Source: Oscillospiraceae bacterium
GTDB lineage: Bacteria; Bacillota_A; Clostridia; Oscillospirales; Oscillospiraceae
Assembly (NCBI GenBank): GCA_017470325.1
Contig: JAFUES010000035.1
Coordinates: forward strand, 62,001-126,000
Length of the DNA stretch: 64,000 nucleotides
Direction of reading: 5' to 3'
Made by a program: the position numbers and the translations under genes
Notes under the pieces: generated by a model
Databases searched by the model: none
The model's input: only the letters and a program-made list of their open reading frames with translations
Told to the model about the DNA's origin: nothing
Part shown: piece after piece, positions 36,024 to 44,621 of the stretch
Layout: each line of letters begins with the position of its first letter
How positions within the stretch are numbered: the stretch's first letter is position 1

Positions 36024-36067
36024 GGCAGGGCCCGCGTGTTTGGAAGCACACGGGCCCTGCCGCTTTT
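36024..36067. terminator. Bidirectional terminator between thrE and the repressor gene
   Basis: GGCAGGGCCCG and CGGGCCCTGCC with inner TGT/ACA pairing, followed by CGCTTTTTC. Confidence 0.8.
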
Positions 36068-36074
36068 TCGCCTG

Positions 36075-36770
36075 TCAGCTCAGCACCTTGCCCAGCACCC
36101 GCAGAGGCAGGGTGGTGGATATGACGATATCGCTGTATTTGGGATTGAGGGAGTGGAGCCGGGCAGAGCCGTCGGCCAGGACCAGCTCCTTCAGATAGGC
36201 CTCCCCGTCATAGAGGAAGATGCCGATCTCCCCGGACATAAGCGTGCGCTGCTGGCGCACCCAGATGGTCTGCCCATTGTGGAAACGGGGCTCCATGCTG
36301 TCTCCCGCTACCCGGACACCGAAATTGGAGCCCTCGGGCACCTCAATGCCGCACTCCACCATCTCGTAATTTTCTCCGTCCAGGAACTGCCCGGTGCCGG
36401 CGGAGACGGCCAGCTCGTACAGGGGCAGCATCCGAAGGGGCCGGGGCGGTTCCTCCCGCACCGGCTGGCGGAACTGCGCGCTTTTGCGCAGGAGCGCGGC
36501 ATATTCCCGCACCCGCTCCCGGCCCAGCCGGTTCAAGCCGCTGAATACATCCGCAGGCAGATCCAGAAACTCCCCCAGCACATCCTGGATCCGGAGGACC
36601 TTGCACAGCACCAGAAACTGCTCCGCATTGGGCGTTACCCGGTCGGTCTCCCACTTGGAGACTGCCTGTTTGGTGACATGGATATCCTCCTGCTCCAGCC
36701 GCGCCACCAGTTCATTCTGGGACAAGCCCAGCGCCCTGCGCCGCCCGGACAGTACACTGCCAACGCTCAT
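36075..36770 (-). CDS. XRE-type repressor with S24 autoprotease domain
   Basis: 231 residues. An XRE helix-turn-helix (about 8-65, LGLSQNELVARLEQ...VTKQAVSKWETDR) is joined by a linker to a LexA-like S24 domain. The catalytic serine is in AGDSMEPRF and the lysine in EAYLKELVL; an Ala-Gly bond (VSAGTGQF) sits where LexA and CI are cut. It should self-cleave on RecA filaments and release its operon after DNA damage. It is the last gene of the polY-yolD-repressor operon and overlaps the preceding gene by four bases. Confidence 0.85.
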   Translation of the reverse strand: MSVGSVLSGRRRALGLSQNELVARLEQEDIHVTKQAVSKWETDRVTPNAEQFLVLCKVLRIQDVLGEFLDLPADVFSGLNRLGRERVREYAALLRKSAQFRQPVREEPPRPLRMLPLYELAVSAGTGQFLDGENYEMVECGIEVPEGSNFGVRVAGDSMEPRFHNGQTIWVRQQRTLMSGEIGIFLYDGEAYLKELVLADGSARLHSLNPKYSDIVISTTLPLRVLGKVLS

Positions 36771-37087
36771 AATGTTCCCTCACTTTCTTCGATGTTCAGA
36801 ATGTCATCCAGCGGGATCTTCAGCCCGCCGGTCAGGAGGCGGCGCGCATCCAGGTCGATCCGCTTCACCGCGCCCCGAGCCTCCACATATTGTCCGTTGA
36901 GATAATAGGTCACACAGATCCGCTTCCCCGGGCAGAGCGCCCGCAGCTGCCGGTCCAGCGCCGCCTGGGCGTCTTCCCCGAGGAGCACCCGGGGGACGCT
37001 CTGTTCTTCCGCGCCGGAGATGAAATCCCCGAAGCCCTTCAGCGCCGCATAGGGAGCGAAGATCTTCGCCCGTTGTCCGTTGTTCAT
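36767..37087 (-). CDS. YolD-like protein
   Basis: 106 residues. RAKIFAPYAALKGFGDFI matches the conserved RAKxFxPFxALxGF start of YolD-like proteins, and a short beta domain follows. YolD proteins accompany Y-family polymerases (YqjW/UvrX) in Bacillota and may act like UmuD. Four-base overlaps on both sides join it to polymerase and repressor. Confidence 0.75.
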   Translation of the reverse strand: MNNGQRAKIFAPYAALKGFGDFISGAEEQSVPRVLLGEDAQAALDRQLRALCPGKRICVTYYLNGQYVEARGAVKRIDLDARRLLTGGLKIPLDDILNIEESEGTL

Positions 37088-38451
37088 CCTGCTCTGTGCC
37101 CTCCTACCTGGCTGTTGCGTTCGATGGTTTTGGCGCCCTCCAGCAGGTTCATACCCTTGAAGATGCCGTTTCTGCCGTATTTTTTCTTGATACTCACGAT
37201 GGTCTTCTGCAGACTTTTTTCTTTCTCCTGCTGCTGGGGAGAGGAAAAGATGTCATACTGCCAGCTCAGTTCGTCCTGCACCCGGTTGAAACAGACGCCC
37301 ACATGGAAGACCGGCAGATCGTTTACGGCGATCCGGTCATACAGGGCCGCCGTGTACTCCAGGATCACTTTGGTGGAACTGGTGGGCGCGCCCAGGGCAA
37401 TGGTGCCGTGGGCGGGTTTGTGGTCCGAGGAAAAGCTGTAGGCCAGGGTGATGCTGATGGAGGCGGTGGACAGGCCCTTGTCTGACAGCTCCAGACTCAG
37501 CAGCTCTGCCATCTCCAGCACCAGCAGCCGGGCCCCCGGAATGTCGTAGCCGGTGTGGAGCGTCTGCCCGGAGGAGAGCGATTGCTCCCGGGGGACATAG
37601 GCCTTGATGTCCGCCATGGTGGTGCTCTCCCGCCCCCAGGCGTGGTCAATGAGCAGCTGGGCGTTGATGCCGAAGGCCCGGTACAGTGGGGCCTCCTGGG
37701 CCTGGGCCACGTCCCGCATGCTGCGCAGGCCCAGATGCTCCAGCCGCCCCACGGTGCCCCGGTTGATCATCCAGAAATCCGTCAGCGGTTGGTGATCCCA
37801 CAAGAGCTCTCGATAGCTCTCCTCGGTGAGGATGCCGATATAATCCTCCGCATGCTTGGAAATGATGTCCAGCGCCACCTTGGCCAGGTAAAGATTGGGC
37901 CCGATGCCGCAGGTGGCGGTGATGCCAGTGGTTTCCAGAATGTCCGCCATGAGCATGCGCGCAAAGCCCTTGGGGTCTGTGCGCCAGAAGCCCATATAGT
38001 CGGTGATGTCCAAAAAGGCCTCGTCGATGGAGTAGACGTGGATATGCTCCTTGGCCACATACTTTAAAAGCGTGGCATAGATGCGCGCCGAGCAGGCCAT
38101 GTAGTGGGTCATCTGGGGCGGCGCGATGATGTAGTCCAACTCCAGGGCGGGATCGGCGCGCAGGGCCGGGGCGCTGACCGAACGGCCGGTAAAGCGGCGG
38201 CCCGGCGCCTGCGCCTGGCGGCGGGCGTTGATCTCGGCGACCTTCTCGATCACCGTGAACAGCCGCGGGCGGCCGGGCACCCCCAGCGCCTTCAGACTGG
38301 GGGACACGGCGAGACAGATGGTCCTGTCTGTCCGTTCCGGGTCCGCCACCACCAGATTGGTGCTCAGCGGATCCAGCCCCCGCTCCACGCATTCCACGGA
38401 GGCATAGTAGGATTTCAGATCGATGCACAGATAGCTTCTCTCCTTAACCAC
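37084..38451 (-). CDS. Y-family DNA polymerase (UmuC/UvrX type)
   Basis: 455 residues. It starts MVKERSYLCIDLKSYYASVE, with the first catalytic aspartate in DLKSYYAS; the second pair is SIDEAFLDI. A helix-hairpin-helix thumb (NRGTVGRLEHLGLRSMRDVAQ) and the little-finger domain follow. It is a translesion polymerase of the type coded on Bacillota mobile elements. GTG at 38451 is favoured: GAGGTGAG lies just upstream, whereas the open frame to 38493 runs through the operator. Confidence 0.88.
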   Translation of the reverse strand: MVKERSYLCIDLKSYYASVECVERGLDPLSTNLVVADPERTDRTICLAVSPSLKALGVPGRPRLFTVIEKVAEINARRQAQAPGRRFTGRSVSAPALRADPALELDYIIAPPQMTHYMACSARIYATLLKYVAKEHIHVYSIDEAFLDITDYMGFWRTDPKGFARMLMADILETTGITATCGIGPNLYLAKVALDIISKHAEDYIGILTEESYRELLWDHQPLTDFWMINRGTVGRLEHLGLRSMRDVAQAQEAPLYRAFGINAQLLIDHAWGRESTTMADIKAYVPREQSLSSGQTLHTGYDIPGARLLVLEMAELLSLELSDKGLSTASISITLAYSFSSDHKPAHGTIALGAPTSSTKVILEYTAALYDRIAVNDLPVFHVGVCFNRVQDELSWQYDIFSSPQQQEKEKSLQKTIVSIKKKYGRNGIFKGMNLLEGAKTIERNSQVGGHRAG

Positions 38452-38464
38452 GCGCCTCACCTCA

Positions 38465-38521
38465 AAGTGTCTTAATAAGATACTTAAATGCATTATAATA
38501 TCTAAATAGGCGATTTGTCAA
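38465..38521 (-). promoter_or_regulatory. Promoter and 21-bp operator of the translesion operon
   Basis: On the minus strand TTGACA (plus 38516-38521) and TATAAT (plus 38492-38497) are 18 bp apart. Downstream at 38465-38485 lies AAGTGTCTTA-A-TAAGATACTT, an inverted repeat with one mismatch in ten. It ends just before the ribosome site. It is the probable operator of the S24 repressor coded at the end of the operon. Confidence 0.75.
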
Positions 38522-38650
38522 GAGGGAATAAAAAACAGCAGCGGGATTGCCAGATGTGCGTTCCTGTATCTGCAAGGATGGTTTTCCGACTTGCAAGCCG
38601 AAGCTGTTTATACTACAATAAAGGGGCGAAAAACGAAAGGAAAAGACGGC

Positions 38651-39436
38651 ATGGAAGAGCAGCGAAATTGGCGTACAGGCGTAACGGCGGCGGCCCTGAA
38701 GGGGACGGCGCTGGTCTCCATGCTGATCGACCATATCGGCTATGTGCTGCTGCCGGCGCTGATCCTCTATGGCAGGAGCCACCTACTGCCCTGGGACGGT
38801 GAGACGCTGCGGTCAGTCTATTGGACGCTGCGCAGTCTGGGCCGCCCGGCCTTCCCTCTGTATCTGTTCTTGCTGCTGGAGGGCTTTCAGCATACCCGCA
38901 GCCGGGGGAAATATCTGCTGCGGCTGAGCCTGTTTGCCCTGCTGTCGGAGATCCCCTTTGACCTGGCGCTGAACCAAACGTTATTGGAATTTGCCTATCA
39001 GAATGTGTTCTTCACCCTGGCCATCGGCTTTGCCGCTCTGATGGGCATCGACGCGCTGCGCCGCGCCCCCGGCAGCCGCGTACTGCGGGGCGCCGGGCTC
39101 CTGTTGATTTTTGCCGCAGCCCCGGCGCTGGCCTGGCTGTTGCGCACGGACTACGACGCGGTGGGTGTGGCGGCGCTGGAGCTGCTGTATGCGGCCACCT
39201 GGCTGCGGGAGCGCCGCGGCGATGAGACGCCGGTCGGACGGGTGCTGTGCTGGTGCGCCATGCTGCCGGCGCTGCTGCTCAGCTCCCGGCGGGAATGGTG
39301 GTCGCTGCTGGCTCTGCCGCTGGTCATTCTCTATAACGGAAAAAAGGGCAGACAGCCCAGCCGCTGGTTTTTCTACGGCTTCTATCCGGCGCACCTGCTG
39401 CTCCTGGCGGCGCTGCGGGCCCTGCTGTTCAGATAG
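38651..39436 (+). CDS. TraX-family membrane protein
   Basis: 261 residues with eight hydrophobic segments. MLIDHIGYVLLP at the start and GRPAFPLYLFLLLEGFQHTRSRGKYLLRLSLFALLSEIPFDLAL are the TraX (pilin acetyltransferase) family hallmarks; NVFFTLAIGF and the final YGFYPAHLLLL also fit. Chromosomal copies in gut Bacillota probably acylate a cell-surface substrate. The start at 38651 follows GAAAGGAAAA. Confidence 0.85.
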   Translation: MEEQRNWRTGVTAAALKGTALVSMLIDHIGYVLLPALILYGRSHLLPWDGETLRSVYWTLRSLGRPAFPLYLFLLLEGFQHTRSRGKYLLRLSLFALLSEIPFDLALNQTLLEFAYQNVFFTLAIGFAALMGIDALRRAPGSRVLRGAGLLLIFAAAPALAWLLRTDYDAVGVAALELLYAATWLRERRGDETPVGRVLCWCAMLPALLLSSRREWWSLLALPLVILYNGKKGRQPSRWFFYGFYPAHLLLLAALRALLFR

Positions 39437-39460
39437 ACTGTACAAAACCCGTAAGCAAGG

Positions 39461-39497
39461 AAGGACCCGGACACTCATCATTGAGCGTCCGGGTCCT
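39461..39497. terminator. Terminator between traX-like and the feo operon end
   Basis: AAGGACCCGGAC pairs with GTCCGGGTCCTT; an inner CTCA/TGAG pairing extends it. Both neighbouring genes end here. Confidence 0.75.
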
Positions 39498-39504
39498 TAT
39501 CGTA

Positions 39505-39753
39505 TCAACGGGAAAAGAGCGAAGTCTTTTTATAGGGCGCGCTGGCGATATCCAGCACCCGATAGCCGGTGGTGTCGATGACCTCGCGCAGCTTCTGCGC
39601 ATCCGGCGCCTCCTCGCTGAGGATCACGGTCTCCCCTTTTCGGTGGGAGGACGAGACCTTCTTCACAGAGAAAGCTCTGCGCACGGCGTCGTTGATGTGA
39701 GCTTCGCACATGCTGCACATCATGCCGTCCACTTTCACGGTGGTCTGGATCAT
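39505..39753 (-). CDS. Heavy-metal-associated (HMA) domain protein
   Basis: 82 residues, one HMA ferredoxin-like fold. TVKVDGMMCSMCEAHINDAVRR carries the MxCxxC metal site. It probably binds a transition metal as a small chaperone. It overlaps the FeoB-associated gene by four bases, so it belongs to the iron operon. Ribosome site GGAAGGAGG. Confidence 0.85.
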   Translation of the reverse strand: MIQTTVKVDGMMCSMCEAHINDAVRRAFSVKKVSSSHRKGETVILSEEAPDAQKLREVIDTTGYRVLDIASAPYKKTSLFSR

Positions 39754-39944
39754 AGGCGGCCTCCTTCCTTTATTTCGGGGCTCCGGCAGGCATTGCACCC
39801 GGCACAGCTGCCGCAGTTTCCGCCGCAGGAGGACTTTCCGGCTCTTTTATCCCGGATCATGGACCGGATCACCAGACCCACCACCAGAATCACAACAGCC
39901 AGCACGACGATATTGATCCAATTGACAGCCAACCAAGTCAGCAT
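39750..39944 (-). CDS. FeoB-associated Cys-rich membrane protein
   Basis: 64 residues: one transmembrane helix (about 8-28), a basic stretch, then CGGNCGSCAGCNAC, six cysteines in about 15 residues. Such proteins regularly accompany FeoB in Bacillota, presumably handling ferrous iron on the cytoplasmic side, and take a place like that of FeoC. Confidence 0.85.
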   Translation of the reverse strand: MLTWLAVNWINIVVLAVVILVVGLVIRSMIRDKRAGKSSCGGNCGSCAGCNACRSPEIKEGGRL

Positions 39945-39976
39945 GAAAATCCCTCCTCAGGGCGAACTTGACGAAA

Positions 39977-42304
39977 TTACTGTACGGTCAGGACCTGGGC
40001 TTCCTTGTAGGGGCGGAACAGCTGATAGATGATCAGCACCAGCAGGGCCAGGGCTACGATCAGGCCGATGACGCTGACATTCCCCACGAACAGGCCGCCG
40101 ATCTGATAGACCATCAGGGCCACCACATAGGCAAACAGGCACATGTAGCCGATGGCGAACCAGGTCCACTTGCGGTTGTTCATCTCCCGCTTGATGGCGC
40201 CCATAGCCGCAAAGCAGGGGGCGCAGAGCAGATTGAAGAGCATGAAGGAGAACGCCGCCAGCTTGCCGTGGCCGCCGGAGAACTTGTTGAAGTCGTCCTC
40301 CACGTTGGCCCAGACCTGGGAGCCTTCTTCGTCCAGCTCCTCCATGACGGGCTCGCCGTCCTCGTCGAACAGCAGCTCGCCGGTCTCCTCGTCCACGGCC
40401 TGCTGGGCCGCGGCGTCATAGTTGTACAGCACACCAAAGGTGCCGACCACTTCTTCCTTGGCTACCAGGCCGGTGACGGTGGCCACGGTGGGCTTCCAGG
40501 AGCCGAAGCCCAGGGGCTTGAACACGGGAGCCACGGCGTTGCCTACGCCGGCCAACACGGAATCGTCCATGGGGACGACCTCGTCCTCGGGGATACCCAT
40601 CCTGTCAGCCACCACGGCCACATATTCCTCGGTGACCAGATCCTCATCCTCGAACAGATCGTCCACCATGCCGAAACGGCCATTGACGGTGCCGAAGCTG
40701 GACAGGAACCAGATGATAATGGAGCTGAGTACGATGACGGTGCCGGCCCGCTTGATAAAGGACCAGCCGCGTTCCCAGGTGCCGCGGAGCACGTTGCCCA
40801 GGGAGGGCACATGGTAGGCGGGCAGCTCCATGACGAAAGGCGCCGGGTCGCCGGCGAACATCTTGGTCTTCTTGAGCATGATGCCGGAGAGGATGATGGC
40901 GGCCACGCCGATGAAGTAGGCAGAGACGGCCACAATGCCGCTGCCGCCGAAGAGGGCGCCGGCGATCAGGCCGATGATGGGCATCTTGGCGCCGCAGGGG
41001 ATGAAGCAGGTGGTCATAATGGTCATGCGGCGGTCGCGCTCGTTTTCAATGGTACGGGAGGCCATGACGCCGGGGACACCGCAGCCGGTGCCCACCAGCA
41101 TGGGGATGAAGGATTTGCCGGACAGGCCGAAGCGGCGGAAGATCCGGTCCATGATGAAGGCGATACGGGCCATGTAGCCGCAGTCCTCCAGCAGGCAAAG
41201 CATCAGGAACAGGACCAGCATCTGGGGCACGAAGCCTAGCACGGCGCCTACGCCGGCCAGGATGCCGTCGGAGATCAGACCGGTGAGCCAGTCTGTAACG
41301 CCCCAGCCTTCCAGAATGGCTCGAGAGCCGTCGGTCAGCCAGGCACCGCCCAGCACGTCGTTGGTCCAGTCGGTCAGGAAGGAGCCGAAGGGCCCCATGG
41401 CGATCCAGTAGACCAGCCACATCACCACGGCAAAAATGGGCAGAGCCAGGATCCGGTTGGTGACGATCTGGTCGATCTTGTCGGAGCGGGTCAGCAGCCC
41501 CTGGCCGGCTTTCTTGTAGCAGCCCTTCATCAGCTGGCCTATGTAGATATAGCGCTCATTGGTGATGATGCTCTCCGCGTCGTCGTCCAGCTCGGTCTCG
41601 GCGGCGGCGATATCCTTCTCGATGTGCTCGCGGATGCCGGGGTCCAGGTTCAGCTTTTCGATGACTTTTTCGTCCCGCTCAAAGAGCTTGATGGCATACC
41701 AGCGCTGCTGCTCCTCGGGCAGGTTGTGCACGGTGACCTCTTCAATATGGGCCAGCGCATGTTCTACCACACCGGAGAAGCTGTGCTGGGGGATGGTCCG
41801 GGTCCCCTTGGCCGCGGCGATGGCGGCCTCGGCCGCCTCGTTGACGCCGTCGCGCTTGAGGGCGGAGATCTCCACGATCCTACAGCCCAGCTGACGGGCC
41901 AGCTCATCGGTGTTGATCTTATCCCCGTTGCGCTTGACCAGGTCCATCATGTTCAGCGCGATGACCACCGGGATGCCCAGCTCGGTCAGCTGGGTGGTCA
42001 GGTAGAGGTTGCGCTCCAGGTTGGTGCCGTCCACGATGTTCAGGATCACGTCGGGGCGCTCTTCGATCAGATAATTGCGGGCTACCACTTCCTCCAGCGT
42101 GTAGGGGGAGAGAGAGTAGATGCCGGGCAGGTCGGTGACGATCACGTCGTCATGCTTCTGCAGCTTGCCCTCTTTCTTCTCCACGGTGACGCCGGGCCAG
42201 TTACCCACATATTGGTTGGTGCCGGTCAGGGCGTTGAACAGCGTGGTCTTGCCGCAGTTGGGGTTGCCCGCCAGGGCGATGCGAATGGGATTGTCCATGT
42301 CCAT
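39977..42304 (-). CDS. feoB: Ferrous iron transporter FeoB
   Basis: About 773-775 residues. N-terminal G domain: G1 GNPNCGKTT, G3 DLPGIYSLS, G4 NMMD. A helical GDI-like domain follows, then the membrane part with two Gate motifs. GTGCGVPGVMASRTIENERDRRMTI and PCGAKMPI contain the cysteine used in iron passage. A long acidic loop (about residues 610-660, rich in Asp/Glu) lies before the last helices. The second ATG at 42298 is better spaced from AAAGGAG than that at 42304. It is the third gene of the iron operon. Confidence 0.95.
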   Translation of the reverse strand: MDMDNPIRIALAGNPNCGKTTLFNALTGTNQYVGNWPGVTVEKKEGKLQKHDDVIVTDLPGIYSLSPYTLEEVVARNYLIEERPDVILNIVDGTNLERNLYLTTQLTELGIPVVIALNMMDLVKRNGDKINTDELARQLGCRIVEISALKRDGVNEAAEAAIAAAKGTRTIPQHSFSGVVEHALAHIEEVTVHNLPEEQQRWYAIKLFERDEKVIEKLNLDPGIREHIEKDIAAAETELDDDAESIITNERYIYIGQLMKGCYKKAGQGLLTRSDKIDQIVTNRILALPIFAVVMWLVYWIAMGPFGSFLTDWTNDVLGGAWLTDGSRAILEGWGVTDWLTGLISDGILAGVGAVLGFVPQMLVLFLMLCLLEDCGYMARIAFIMDRIFRRFGLSGKSFIPMLVGTGCGVPGVMASRTIENERDRRMTIMTTCFIPCGAKMPIIGLIAGALFGGSGIVAVSAYFIGVAAIILSGIMLKKTKMFAGDPAPFVMELPAYHVPSLGNVLRGTWERGWSFIKRAGTVIVLSSIIIWFLSSFGTVNGRFGMVDDLFEDEDLVTEEYVAVVADRMGIPEDEVVPMDDSVLAGVGNAVAPVFKPLGFGSWKPTVATVTGLVAKEEVVGTFGVLYNYDAAAQQAVDEETGELLFDEDGEPVMEELDEEGSQVWANVEDDFNKFSGGHGKLAAFSFMLFNLLCAPCFAAMGAIKREMNNRKWTWFAIGYMCLFAYVVALMVYQIGGLFVGNVSVIGLIVALALLVLIIYQLFRPYKEAQVLTVQ

Positions 42305-42359
42305 TACTCCTTTGGTTAAATAAATCTAACGATCAGGCAAAAAAAGCATGCGGTTCGGA

Positions 42360-42581
42360 TCATTCCACTTCGATCATTTCCGCGTCCGCCTTGCGCAGGG
42401 AGAGCTCATAGCCGCGGACATTGACCTCCACGGGATCGCCCAGCGGCGCCACCTTGCGCACATAGACCTCGACGCCCTTGGTGATGCCCATGTCCATGAT
42501 CCGGCGCTTGACCGCGCCCTCGCCGTGGAGCTTGACGACCTTGACAGTATCGCCGATGGGAACTTCTCTGAGAGTTTTCAT
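42360..42581 (-). CDS. feoA: FeoA protein (copy next to feoB)
   Basis: 73 residues, SH3-like fold. LREVPIGDTVKVVKLHGEGAVKRRIMDMGITKGVEVYV is the family core. It binds or modulates FeoB. It lies between the other feoA and feoB. Confidence 0.9.
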   Translation of the reverse strand: MKTLREVPIGDTVKVVKLHGEGAVKRRIMDMGITKGVEVYVRKVAPLGDPVEVNVRGYELSLRKADAEMIEVE

Positions 42582-42594
42582 CTGTCATTTCTCC

Positions 42595-42807
42595 TTAAAT
42601 CATGATTTTTCCGGCCATTTCCCGGCTGATGGCAACGCGGGATTCCTTGACCTTGACGATCAGGTTCCCGCCGATGGTGGAAACCACGGTGACCGCGCCG
42701 CCGACGACGAAACCCATATCCTCAAGATGCTTCTTGGTCTCGGGATTCCCGCCGACCTTGCGGATGATGTTTTCCTCGCCGGGGGTGGACAGCAGAAGCG
42801 GCATCAT
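42595..42807 (-). CDS. feoA: FeoA-like protein (first gene of the iron operon)
   Basis: 70 residues. The start, MMPLLLSTPGEENIIRKVGGNPETKKHLEDMGFVVG, differs from the second copy, but the LEDMGF and SRVAISREMAGKI segments fit FeoA. Two different FeoA proteins ahead of feoB are typical in Clostridia. Ribosome site AGAAGGAGG. Confidence 0.85.
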   Translation of the reverse strand: MMPLLLSTPGEENIIRKVGGNPETKKHLEDMGFVVGGAVTVVSTIGGNLIVKVKESRVAISREMAGKIMI

Positions 42808-42855
42808 ACAGCAGCCTCCTTCTCAGCACTTTGCATTAGATGAATCTTACAAAAA

Positions 42856-42907
42856 TTAGCTATCTCTAACTCTGCAACAGTTTAATCCCTCTAACTATTT
42901 TTGTCAA
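42856..42907 (-). promoter_or_regulatory. feo operon promoter with DtxR-like box
   Basis: Minus-strand TTGACA (plus 42902-42907) and TAAACT (plus 42879-42884) are 17 bp apart. Just downstream, plus 42856-42869 reads TTAGCTATCTCTAA, an interrupted TTAG/CTAA dyad like the DtxR/IdeR iron box. A related AGAGGGATTAA copy overlaps the -10. Iron-dependent repression is likely, by a DtxR-type rather than Fur-type protein (no clear Fur box). Confidence 0.5.
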
Positions 42908-42921
42908 TAGGGAATCCGCAA

Positions 42922-42968
42922 AAAAGGGACAGAGGACGCGTGTTTTTCATGCGTCCTCTGTCCCTTTT
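42922..42968. terminator. Strong terminator after the SpeE-like gene
   Basis: An 18-bp stem: AAAAGGGACAGAGGACGC and GCGTCCTCTGTCCCTTTT, with an 11-base loop. Read on the minus strand it ends the polysaccharide operon; it also shields the feo promoter. Confidence 0.85.
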
Positions 42969-43009
42969 GCCGTGTGCGTGCGTCCGCGGCGGTCAAGGCT
43001 TCCGGCGGA

Positions 43010-44617
43010 TCACAGGCCGTTGATCACGCCCTGGATACCGTATTCCTCATAGATGCCCTTGTAGTATTCCACTTCATCGTGAATGAGATCGTCGATGACC
43101 TGCATGCCCAGCAGCTCCACCGGCGCCCGGTCGTCGGTCATCAGATAGCTCCCTGCCTCATAGGGGCTGAGCCCGTCGGAGATCCGGCCCAGCATGGCGC
43201 GCAGCTCCGCGTCCCCGCAGAGGGAGGCGTTTCGCTCCATGACAGCGAGCATCTCCGGATTGTTGGAGGCGAACAGCTCCCGGTTGGTGCTGCGGGACAC
43301 GTCTACCGTGTAGACCGTGGAGAAGACCCGGGAGATGGTGTCGGCCAGATACTGGTTGATGTTCCCCTCCTTCTGGCCGCGCATGTTCATGTTGACCACC
43401 ATGACCCCGTCGGGCCGCAGGTGCTCGCGCACCAAGGTGAAGAACTCGATGGAGGACATCTGAAAGGGGATGGTGATGTCCTGGTAGGCGTCCACCATGA
43501 TCACATCGTACTGCTTGTCCACCGCGTTGAGGTAGGCCCGGCCATCGTAGGTGGTGACGGGCATACTCTCCGGCAGGGCAAAGTACTCCCGGGCCAGGTC
43601 GGTGATCTTCTCGTCGATCTCCACACCCTCAATGGACAGCTCCGGGTAATAGCGGGCGCACTGGCTGCCGAAGGTGCCGGTGCCCATGCCCAGGATCAGC
43701 ACGTCCAGCGGCTCCCCCGCCGCCTGGCGATCCTCCACCCCGGCCATGAAGGGAGCGGCCATGGCATAGTCGTAGTACATGCCGGTGAGCCCCTCCTGCT
43801 TCATGCGGATGGACTGGACGCCGAAGAGCACATTGGTGGAGAGGATGACGCTGTCGTCAGTCTCCTCCACCTGCAGATAATTGTAGATGGACTCCCCCTC
43901 GTAGATCAGATCGTCCTTCCAGAAGGCGAAATTGGAGCTGTGGCCCAGCACGCAGCTGACCAGGAAGATCAGCACACCGGCGATGGCGCCGCCGCTTTTG
44001 ACCTTGCCGCTGATGAAGTAGATCAGCGCCAGAGCCAGCAGGATGCCGGCGAAGATCAGAAAGGTGATGGAGGTGCCCACGGCGGGGATGGTGACGAAGG
44101 TAGGCACGAAGGTGCCGATGATGCTGCCGATGGTGTTGGCGGCTCCCAGGGTGCCCACGATCCGGGCGTTGTCCTCCAGATTCTCCATGGTGTACTTGGC
44201 CAGGGAGGGGGTGACGGTGCCCAGCAGGAACAGGGGGAACACGAAGATCACCATACAGGCGGCAAAGGCGGCCCAGATCAGAAAATTGCTGTTGACGGAG
44301 AACACCAGCAGGGCGGAAATCCCCAGGATCACATACTTGCCCACCACCGGGATCAGGGCGATCCAAATGGCGGCGACGGTGATGCGCTTATAGAGCTTGT
44401 CCGGGTCCGGGTCCTTGTCCGCTTTGCGGCCGCCGTAGATGTTGCCCAGGGCCATGGCGATCATGATGGTGCCGATGATGATGGTCCACACGATCTGGGA
44501 GGAGCTGAAATAGGGGGCCAGCAGACGGCTGGCGCCCAGCTCCACTGCCATGACAGACATGCCGGCGAAGAACTCGGTCAGGTACAGGTACAGCTTGTTT
44601 TTTAAGATGGGTCTCAT
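43010..44617 (-). CDS. Membrane-fused spermidine synthase-like protein
   Basis: 535 residues. Seven to eight hydrophobic segments (about 1-235) are fused to a SpeE-like methyltransferase-fold domain (about 255-520). Motifs LILGMGTGTFGSQ, GVEIDEKI and IMVDAYQD are in the right order; the aminopropyl-transfer aspartate is probably in VDAYQ. The membrane half resembles the MFS-like half of fused spermidine synthases. It is the last gene of the polysaccharide operon, 4 bp after the aminotransferase, so polyamine synthesis may not be its real job. The ATG at 44617 follows GGAG. Confidence 0.75.
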   Translation of the reverse strand: MRPILKNKLYLYLTEFFAGMSVMAVELGASRLLAPYFSSSQIVWTIIIGTIMIAMALGNIYGGRKADKDPDPDKLYKRITVAAIWIALIPVVGKYVILGISALLVFSVNSNFLIWAAFAACMVIFVFPLFLLGTVTPSLAKYTMENLEDNARIVGTLGAANTIGSIIGTFVPTFVTIPAVGTSITFLIFAGILLALALIYFISGKVKSGGAIAGVLIFLVSCVLGHSSNFAFWKDDLIYEGESIYNYLQVEETDDSVILSTNVLFGVQSIRMKQEGLTGMYYDYAMAAPFMAGVEDRQAAGEPLDVLILGMGTGTFGSQCARYYPELSIEGVEIDEKITDLAREYFALPESMPVTTYDGRAYLNAVDKQYDVIMVDAYQDITIPFQMSSIEFFTLVREHLRPDGVMVVNMNMRGQKEGNINQYLADTISRVFSTVYTVDVSRSTNRELFASNNPEMLAVMERNASLCGDAELRAMLGRISDGLSPYEAGSYLMTDDRAPVELLGMQVIDDLIHDEVEYYKGIYEEYGIQGVINGL

Positions 44618-44621
44618 ACGA

